Shown here: one piece after another, positions 24,076-29,524 of the stretch | How positions within the stretch are numbered: position 1 is the first letter of the stretch | Layout of the letters: each line of letters starts with the position of its first letter | Source: a virus | Length of the DNA stretch: 29,524 nucleotides | Direction: 5' to 3' (one strand) | IMG/VR virus record: IMGVR_UViG_3300005589_000082 | Location: 1-29,524 of that record | The notes under the pieces: generated by a model | What the model was told of the DNA's origin: nothing | Seen by the model: only the letters and a program-made list of their open reading frames with translations | The model's database searches: none | Translations under genes and position numbers: made by a program

Positions 24076-24942
24076 TCAGCGATGGTCAACGCCCCCAGCA
24101 ATAGACGCAGCGGTAAGTTCTTCAACTTCCATTACGGCGGCTTTATGACCGGTTTTGCCCTGATCCCAATACGGGTGATCCATGTTGCTCATGATTTCAT
24201 CAAGGCGCGTTTGGGCATCGAGGGGGGTCATTACCTCTGTTTCCTCATTGAACAGGTTGCCGCCCTCAGTGCCAATGGCAGCAGAAATGTCATCCAACCA
24301 CTTAACAAGAGCAGTATCCATGGCGTTCTCTTTGAACGCGTTCTTCAAAGGCTCAGGGGCTTCCATGATTTCGAGAAGTGCACCAACACGACCTATCTTC
24401 TCGTCAAAGGCAAGACCCCAATCTTTCTTGAGGTTCATGAGGTTTTCGGTCTGTTGAAGTGCTGATACTTCATTGTCCGAATTCATCTTATCAAATGTGC
24501 CCTTGACCAAACCCTCATATTGACTCTGAGTCAGGTTGAGGTTAAATGCCAATTCCCTGAGGTCTGCGCCATTGGGCAATTCCATGCCTTCAGGATCTTT
24601 ATATTTACCTGCGGCTTCCGGCTTACCCATACGGGTCATGATGTCATTCACAGAATCTTTGTCCGTGAAATCAGGCGTAGGCATCAAGTTAGGCACGCGT
24701 TCAACAAGACGGCTGTGGAACTTAGACCAATCTTCCTTACTGGCGTCTTCACTTGGGATACGAATACTTGCACCGACATGCTTACCGCGTTCGATGAAGT
24801 TTTCAGCCAGAGCTTCAACTGACTTGATATCCTGCAGATCAGGTGAGATTTGCAGTTCCTCTGGCAGAGAGGCAAGCCAACTTTCGCCGCCTTCACCCTC
24901 AGGATCAGAGTTCAATTTTCGTGTATACAGATTCTTCAACAT
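24076..24942 (-). CDS. Scaffolding protein
   Basis: The product is 288 residues from ATG 24942. An ATG six bases earlier is only one base from GGAG, so the second ATG, seven bases away, fits better. It is acidic and helical, with LASLPEELQISPDLQDIKS near the start, AGKYKDPEGMELPNGADLR in the middle (about 132-150) and KKDWGLAFDEKI (about 192-203), a pattern shared by phage scaffolds. It ends with a basic residue. It should direct assembly of the procapsid and then leave. Position between portal/Bbp19 and capsid is the standard one. Confidence 0.88.
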   Translation of the reverse strand: MLKNLYTRKLNSDPEGEGGESWLASLPEELQISPDLQDIKSVEALAENFIERGKHVGASIRIPSEDASKEDWSKFHSRLVERVPNLMPTPDFTDKDSVNDIMTRMGKPEAAGKYKDPEGMELPNGADLRELAFNLNLTQSQYEGLVKGTFDKMNSDNEVSALQQTENLMNLKKDWGLAFDEKIGRVGALLEIMEAPEPLKNAFKENAMDTALVKWLDDISAAIGTEGGNLFNEETEVMTPLDAQTRLDEIMSNMDHPYWDQGKTGHKAAVMEVEELTAASIAGGVDHR

Positions 24943-25171
24943 TATCATACTCCAGTAGTTTGTTGATATATTTTATTGGGTCTCTCGCCCCAAGGTTGAA
25001 ATGAGTTTCTTCGTTTGTTGATCCACGATAATCCTCTTTCAAGAATTCGTCTTCAAGATGCTTGATTACACGTTGACCATCTGGTGTTCCAAAAACTCTG
25101 CGGAAAAGATTAGCCTTGCGGACTAATGCCCGCTTCATTTCCTCCAGTTCCTGCTCTGATTGGGACGACAT
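24905..25171 (-). CDS. Bbp19-like small phage protein
   Basis: The product is 88 residues and helical. The core NLFRRVFGTPDGQRVIKHLE (residues 16-35) and a later LGARDPIKYINKLLEY (60-75) match the Bbp19-like family found between portal and scaffold/capsid genes in podoviruses; its function is unknown. The ATG lies 62 bases inside the portal gene, with AGGAG upstream, and the 3' end overlaps the scaffold gene by 38 bases. Confidence 0.85.
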   Translation of the reverse strand: MSSQSEQELEEMKRALVRKANLFRRVFGTPDGQRVIKHLEDEFLKEDYRGSTNEETHFNLGARDPIKYINKLLEYDNVEESVYTKIEL

Positions 25172-26837
25172 TTTCTGCTCCTGTTCCTGTTGGGGCTGCT
25201 GCTACCGCCTGTGCTCCTTCACCAGCCGCTTTCATGGCGTTACCGGTGGCTTCGGCATCGGCTACTTGTTGGCGCTCACTTCTGTCAGCGCGTATTTTCT
25301 TAACTGTTTTCGCGTCGTTGAGAAGAACTGAATCAATACTACCATGCTTAGCTGTCATTTCAGCAAAACCATCAGGGTTGATATTATCCAGAACTTGTTC
25401 AAATCGAGGGTGGGTATTGGCGAGTTCAGCCAACTGACCAGCCCATGCAAATGCTGAGTTGATCTTGTCAGAGCGTTGTGCGCGTGCCATTGGACCAGTG
25501 TAATAGAAATCAATCTCAGGAATACCGTCCTCTGAATAGGCTTCCTCAGGGATGGGATCAATCACACCGTTACGGTACAGGATTTTAAACGTACGCTCAG
25601 ACATCGGATTAAGGAAGTCATGCTTCATCCGACCAAATGTTGGACCCAATAAACGCTGCATCATTTCATACCGGATGTTGGCTTCGGTAGCCGTCATAGC
25701 CGGAGAATCCTTCAACTGCAGCTGATCAACATAAAAAATGCGATTGATGCTGGATTGTAGCTGGTCGCGTTCCAATGAACTGACGTCGAAACGCGCCTTG
25801 GATTCATATGGCTTCATTGACCGCTCGATGTCGCGCACAACCGTAAAACCAGCGGGCTGGAAGTTGGGGTTGGAGAGCAGACCACGCTCCGTAACAAGGT
25901 TAGAGGGGTCGATTACTTTCTCGGTAGACTTCAGTACGAGTTCCACAAAACGGTTGACGGTTAGAATATCCGGCAACGCGATCATTGCAGGGCTATTGCC
26001 GTACTTGGATTGGTTGGTTTTGCGCCAACGGGGGACAAAACAGGGCATTTCATAGTACCCCTGCTCATCGCCGATCATTTCCGCAGAATCGTGCAGTATG
26101 AACTTAGCACCAAATGGGCGCTCTTTTGGAGCAAGAACACTGAACGAGTCAACATTCTTAGCCATTTTAGGACGCGGGAAAATGCAGAAAGTTACCTTAT
26201 GCTTAATGACGGAACGCTGGTTGGTGGCATAAAGATCTTTAATCTTGTCCGGACATTTATCCAAACCAAAACGGGAAACGATCTGAGCCGCTGTCCAACG
26301 ATATTGGCGGTAGAACACGTGGGGCTGACCCTTATGGTCTTCCTCAAATAGTGCTTCTTTCACCGGCACGGATTGGAAATTCAATGAGTCAAACCGTCCG
26401 CCCTTGAGAACTTCCTCCTCCATGATGAAACCAGTACCATAGGAGGGGAGGTCAAGGTATAACTCGTTCGCTTCAAGGTCGAAGTTACTATCATATAGAG
26501 CATAGTACATCTGCTCAGCTGCATGCTGCGACCACTCCATGATTTTCTTAATGGGGCGAATCTTGGGGTTGCGCATCATGACGTCCATCCACTGGTAAGC
26601 AGGGTTCGTCAATGCCGAATGAATAGAACTTGCCAACAGGTTATTAGCCATTGGCGCTGTTGAGTCGTAGATGTTGCGTTGTTCGTGCCAATTGATGGCA
26701 TTTTCATTTGAGTTATCACGCCAGAAACTGCCACGGAAAGGCACAACAAGATGCGCGATCGTGTCCCAAGTCTGCTGGATTGTTGTTTGCTCGGAGTACA
26801 TCGTTTCGTACCCAAGCCGAATTCTTTCACATTTCAT
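25110..26837 (-). CDS. Portal / head-tail connector protein
   Basis: The product is 575 residues of the T7 gp8-like connector family. The N-terminus has TIQQTWDTIAHLVVPFRGSF (residues 18-37), then DSTAPMANNLLASSIHSALT (58-77) and PAYQWMDVMMRNP, which fit the conserved start of these proteins; later come a Pro/Gly-rich clip region and, at the C-terminus, an Ala/Gly-rich tail (AAAPTGTGAENVVPIRAGTG). The dodecameric ring is the DNA channel and docks the terminase. ATG overlaps the large-terminase stop (TAATG) and is preceded by AAGGA. Confidence 0.93.
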   Translation of the reverse strand: MKCERIRLGYETMYSEQTTIQQTWDTIAHLVVPFRGSFWRDNSNENAINWHEQRNIYDSTAPMANNLLASSIHSALTNPAYQWMDVMMRNPKIRPIKKIMEWSQHAAEQMYYALYDSNFDLEANELYLDLPSYGTGFIMEEEVLKGGRFDSLNFQSVPVKEALFEEDHKGQPHVFYRQYRWTAAQIVSRFGLDKCPDKIKDLYATNQRSVIKHKVTFCIFPRPKMAKNVDSFSVLAPKERPFGAKFILHDSAEMIGDEQGYYEMPCFVPRWRKTNQSKYGNSPAMIALPDILTVNRFVELVLKSTEKVIDPSNLVTERGLLSNPNFQPAGFTVVRDIERSMKPYESKARFDVSSLERDQLQSSINRIFYVDQLQLKDSPAMTATEANIRYEMMQRLLGPTFGRMKHDFLNPMSERTFKILYRNGVIDPIPEEAYSEDGIPEIDFYYTGPMARAQRSDKINSAFAWAGQLAELANTHPRFEQVLDNINPDGFAEMTAKHGSIDSVLLNDAKTVKKIRADRSERQQVADAEATGNAMKAAGEGAQAVAAAPTGTGAENVVPIRAGTGGNEAGISPQG

Positions 26838-28237
26838 TACAGATTCCTTTTCACACTAAACCCTGCAATAGAGTTGTTAACGAGTCCAGCAGCACCATGA
26901 CTGCTAAGAGCGCGAGTGGCAGTAAAATTGAGACTACTATGGCGAGACACGCCCCCATGGTAATCCCAAGAAATCGCGCAGTACCTCGCCATATCCGAAT
27001 CATGAGACGACCAATCGTGTACCGGTTTGTCTCTAAAAAGTTGAAGCTTTTCATCATATTCTCTCCTGTAGGAGGCTAATGAATCCAGCATTTTTTGAAC
27101 CAATGGGCGGTGAAAATAGGCACGCCGAATCATCTTACGCGTTTGGTCGATGCCATCTGGAACAGGAATCTTAGGGGCTACTTCAAAGTCGAAGTTTAGT
27201 TCAGCCGCAAAATCAATACGGGCTTTACCTGAAGTATACTCCCGTTGCTCCAAATCATGTGGTCCGGTGTGTAAGTCATAATCATATGGCATACTCCGGA
27301 CGTCTCTAATCCACGTGTCGAGGGATTTGTTACGCCCCGTCATGTGGTCAATAAAAATTGGTGCACCATTTTCATGGCGCTGGGTAAATCCAACAGATGT
27401 TTTGTCGCGCAAACCCAAGTCCCACCATGTTTGCACGGTCTTTCCTGGATCCCAAGGGTAATCCCCTACACGCCCTTCCTTCTCCGCCAATGCGAGTTCT
27501 TTCGTGAAGAACGCCCCTTCGAGCCCCGCGTCCCACGAGCAGTAATACTCTTGGTTGACCTTCTCTTCAGGCATTCCGGAATCGCGTTCTTCTTGGATAT
27601 CCTCGGCTGAAATGAGAGGTCGCCCATCTGGGTAGCAGGTATCATCAACAGTAAGCAGAGAAGAGAAATAACTTTTATTTTTTTCCGCAAGTTGTGCAAA
27701 ATTATCGTACGTCGTTTTGCCATGATTCTTACCACGGGGGGTGTAAATGAAGAGAGCCCAACCGCCATTCTCCCTTAAGATCGGTCGTATATAATCCCAT
27801 GCGCTGGGATCTGCAATCGACCATTCTGAAAAAATGACACCAATAGGGTTAGTACCAACGAGAGAATCATAGTTGTCTGAACCCACCACTTGATATACCG
27901 ATCCATTCTTCAATCGAATCTGCATATCTGAATTATTTTGCGTTTCCCTTATCTCCGGCGGAAACGCTTGGTCAATCATACGTCGACCATACCGATCAAT
28001 ACCGTCCCAAATAACACGACGACCCTGCTTCAACGTCGGTAACATATGCCATATAGTACCAATACGCATCTGAGACGCCACAGCACTGAAGTTTAAGCAA
28101 CACGAATCCTTACCTGCACGGCGATGCCAAACACAAGCTGCCCGCTTTCTGTCCAAGCCACCATCAAACATATGAGTGAAAAGCGGGATTTGATAATCAC
28201 GCGCTTCCCAATCATTAGGTAGGATTATATCACTCAT
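26837..28237 (-). CDS. terL: Terminase large subunit
   Basis: The product is 466 residues. The ATPase half has Walker A-like HRRAGKDSCC (38-47), the adenine-side YQIPLFTHM (15-23) and a Walker B-like VIFSEWS (133-139). The C-terminal nuclease half shows WDLG (about 270) and HDWSSHDSDMARYCAISW (about 419-436) with acidic metal ligands. Together these are the T7-like packaging motor plus headful or site-specific nuclease. It overlaps the gene before by four bases and the portal by one. It should dock on the portal. Confidence 0.94.
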   Translation of the reverse strand: MSDIILPNDWEARDYQIPLFTHMFDGGLDRKRAACVWHRRAGKDSCCLNFSAVASQMRIGTIWHMLPTLKQGRRVIWDGIDRYGRRMIDQAFPPEIRETQNNSDMQIRLKNGSVYQVVGSDNYDSLVGTNPIGVIFSEWSIADPSAWDYIRPILRENGGWALFIYTPRGKNHGKTTYDNFAQLAEKNKSYFSSLLTVDDTCYPDGRPLISAEDIQEERDSGMPEEKVNQEYYCSWDAGLEGAFFTKELALAEKEGRVGDYPWDPGKTVQTWWDLGLRDKTSVGFTQRHENGAPIFIDHMTGRNKSLDTWIRDVRSMPYDYDLHTGPHDLEQREYTSGKARIDFAAELNFDFEVAPKIPVPDGIDQTRKMIRRAYFHRPLVQKMLDSLASYRREYDEKLQLFRDKPVHDWSSHDSDMARYCAISWDYHGGVSRHSSLNFTATRALSSHGAAGLVNNSIAGFSVKRNL

Positions 28238-28569
28238 TTACGCTTGATATTCCCAGTGTTAGGCTTGCCATCATTATCGTAGTCACGGCGCTCACGAAAT
28301 ATGCCCGAAGCACGAACCTTACCCTTCTCCCCAGCCTTGCGCTTGACCGGCACTATCTTGCCCTCCGCCAAACGCTTCTTGATAATTGCCTTGTTCTTCT
28401 TAACCTTCTTGCGAAGCTTCTTCTTGTCCTCAGTGTGCTTACGCCCACGGGCATAGTACTCCCGCAACTCCCGCGCCTTGCGCTTATGGGGGTCTTCATC
28501 CGAACGCTCATTCTCAAACGACGGTACCGGCAGTGTCTTTCTACCTGAATAATACGGGGCTGTAGGCAT
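28234..28569 (-). CDS. Basic Lys/Arg-rich protein between terminase genes
   Basis: The product is 111 residues. It is strongly basic, with clusters KDDKKLRKK-like (EDKKKLRKKVKKNKAIIKKR, about 47-66) and a C-terminal KPNTGNIKRK. I do not recognise a family. Its position between small and large terminase, with overlaps to both (TAATG and ATGA), ties it to packaging. A DNA-binding packaging factor or minor head protein is possible. The composition is driven by lysine codons, and a low-complexity artefact is unlikely because both ends fit the operon. Confidence 0.75.
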   Translation of the reverse strand: MPTAPYYSGRKTLPVPSFENERSDEDPHKRKARELREYYARGRKHTEDKKKLRKKVKKNKAIIKKRLAEGKIVPVKRKAGEKGKVRASGIFRERRDYDNDGKPNTGNIKRK

Positions 28570-29063
28570 TAATCAATCTCCTTTGACTCACCTTCAATTG
28601 TTGCACCGCCTTGGACACCCAAAGCTCCGAAATTTAAATTGATACTGACACCGCCCGACGCCTTTTCAATGCCAGCATGCTTGCCCAACTCACTCGCCAA
28701 CCTCAACGCAGTTGGTCCATCAAAACGGCGACCCATAAACTCCCCACCCTGATAAACCTGAGCTACCTCCTCCTCGCCCGTAACCTTGGGAACCAATGAA
28801 AGCAGATAACGCTCGACAACTACCTTGTTTATTAACGATACCTCCGCCAACTGATCTGTTACAGCATTTACATACTCACGTACAAGCGGACGCATTAATA
28901 TAGCCTCCGCCTCCGTACGCTTAATGCCTACCTCTTTCGCCGCTTTATATACGCTTACATATTCAACGTATTTAATTGCCAGCAACTTTTCGCGAGACTC
29001 CAACGGGGCGAACTTCGCTAAAAGCTCCTCGGACATAACCAGCGCTGAGCTTTGATCGGGCAT
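28569..29063 (-). CDS. terS: Terminase small subunit
   Basis: The product is 164 residues. The N-terminal part has a helix-turn-helix region, YVSVYKAAKEVGIKRTEAEA (34-53), followed by a helical oligomerisation part and a C-terminal SINLNFGALGVQGGATIEG. The pattern (DNA-binding HTH, coiled-coil, flexible tail) and the position before the large subunit support the call. It should recognise the packaging start. The ATG has only a weak site (GGTGG); an internal ATG at residue 10 is not better. Confidence 0.85.
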   Translation of the reverse strand: MPDQSSALVMSEELLAKFAPLESREKLLAIKYVEYVSVYKAAKEVGIKRTEAEAILMRPLVREYVNAVTDQLAEVSLINKVVVERYLLSLVPKVTGEEEVAQVYQGGEFMGRRFDGPTALRLASELGKHAGIEKASGGVSINLNFGALGVQGGATIEGESKEID

Positions 29064-29179
29064 GATCCACCAATAACCTTTTATTCAAATGTTCGATACG
29101 GAATTCCAATACAGAATCGTCCTTCAAATCGCTGTATTCAATATTTCTCAAACTTTCATGGAAAACCGACATACACAAA

Positions 29180-29209
29180 AGTATACCACACCACATACAC
29201 CCCCGTCAA
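29180..29209 (-). promoter_or_regulatory. Late promoter for terminase-structural operon
   Basis: On the minus strand TTGACG (29209-29204), 18 bases, then TATACT (29185-29180) with GTGG before it (GTGGTATACT). The same extended -10 is used at 172-181. The leader to the small terminase start is about 110 bases. Unlike the capsid and left promoters, the -35 is not in an inverted repeat. Confidence 0.8.
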
Positions 29210-29246
29210 GTCCCCCACACGCGTACACGTTTTTTAAAAAAGGTGT

Positions 29247-29308
29247 GCTCAATGTTCAGGGAATTTCGAGATGTTTTAAAAGAAAGAGAAGCTCAATGTT
29301 CGTCGAAT
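29247..29308 (+). repeat. Two-copy direct repeat (candidate operator)
   Basis: GCTCAATGTTC occurs at 29247-29257 and 29291-29301, each followed by three variable bases and GAAT. Start-to-start spacing is 44 bases, about four helical turns. It lies between the divergent promoters. Confidence 0.65.
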
Positions 29309-29495
29309 CGGAAACGCTTAAAAACGTGTGTAACCTACATATGTATATTGATGGGACCCGTTCGTTTTCGGGGGTGTACCCCATAATTATGTACATACAC
29401 TGTCCTCTTTTTTCTTGGGCGGGTAAGAGATCCCACCCTGCAAGCTCCGTGCCAGCTCTTGTGCGACCACGGGACGAACAGCTGAACCGCGAGAC

Positions 29496-29524
29496 TTGCG
29501 CCCGTCGCCTCGCCGTGTTATAAT
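29496..29524 (+). promoter_or_regulatory. Plus-strand promoter running off the right end
   Basis: TTGCGC (29496-29501), 17 bases, TATAAT (29519-29524) is a strong sigma70-type promoter. It points out of the window, so at least one rightward early gene should follow. Confidence 0.75.

Larger units (their letters stand above)
29064..29524. promoter_or_regulatory. Intergenic control region between late and early units
   Basis: No gene is convincing in this 461-base stretch. It holds a minus-strand late promoter, an AT palindrome TTTTTTAAAAAA (29230-29241), a direct repeat (29247 and 29291), a short hairpin GGGG/CCCC around TGTA (29371-29382), and a plus-strand promoter at its end. It could be the early/late divergent switch and may hold the origin; the latter is inference. 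Confidence 0.7.

Noticed and set aside
29089-29523. 144-codon open frame reaching the right end
   Set aside because: No ribosome-binding site, unlikely composition, and it covers promoters and repeats.

Overview
The window is most of a lytic, podovirus-like phage genome, and it carries the genes for a modified DNA alphabet. A plus-strand replication and nucleotide block (about 1-8670) faces a minus-strand lysis and virion block (29063 down to 8643). The two meet tail to tail at about 8650. The portal, tail tubular A and B proteins and three stacked ejection-type proteins indicate a short-tailed (T7-plan) virion. Holin, M15-type endolysin and a membrane coiled-coil protein suggest a Gram-negative host. 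I see no integrase, repressor, tRNA or transposon.

The central result is a Z-genome (2-aminoadenine, diaminopurine) cassette. It comprises a family A DNA polymerase (DpoZ-like), a PrimPol-helicase, a PurA-like synthetase with the PurZ signature (Ser14 where PurA has its catalytic Asp, in QYGSTGKG), a MazG-like pyrophosphohydrolase (MazZ-like) and an HD phosphohydrolase (DatZ-like). The last three lie end to end with overlaps or a very short gap. In the known pathway DatZ removes dATP, MazZ makes dGMP from dGTP, PurZ joins dGMP to aspartate, host PurB and kinases finish dZTP, and the polymerase inserts Z opposite T. The pathway itself is published for phages such as phiVC8 and S-2L. What looks less described here is a second dATP/dGTP-diphosphohydrolase-like gene, a VRR-NUC-type nuclease between the nucleotide enzymes, a small protein ending in the SSB tail DDDIPF, and unusual polymerase motif B and C residues.

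Layout, plus strand: end of a small Cys-containing gene (1-147); promoter; 137-aa early protein; a structured 334-base gap; a 253-aa likely ssDNA-binding or replication accessory protein; a strong terminator; the 83-aa DDDIPF protein; polymerase; PrimPol-helicase; purZ; mazZ; datZ; nuclease; diphosphohydrolase.

Layout, minus strand from the right: control region with divergent promoters; small terminase; basic protein; large terminase; portal; Bbp19-like protein; scaffold; promoter and long leader; capsid; terminator; two unknown proteins; SGNH-hydrolase tail fibre or spike; tail tubular B and A; three ejection-type proteins; terminator; membrane coiled-coil protein, endolysin, holin.

Regulation: three sigma70-like promoters share the extended -10 GTGGTATACT (ATGGTATACT at the capsid), and a fourth copy sits in the PrimPol gene upstream of purZ. 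At several gene junctions the -35 element lies within an inverted repeat. An identical terminator stem is used after the 253-aa gene and after the capsid gene. A TTGCGC-17-TATAAT promoter runs off the right end, so early genes probably lie beyond it. If the genome is phiVC8-sized (about 39 kb), roughly 10 kb is not shown; this size is an inference.
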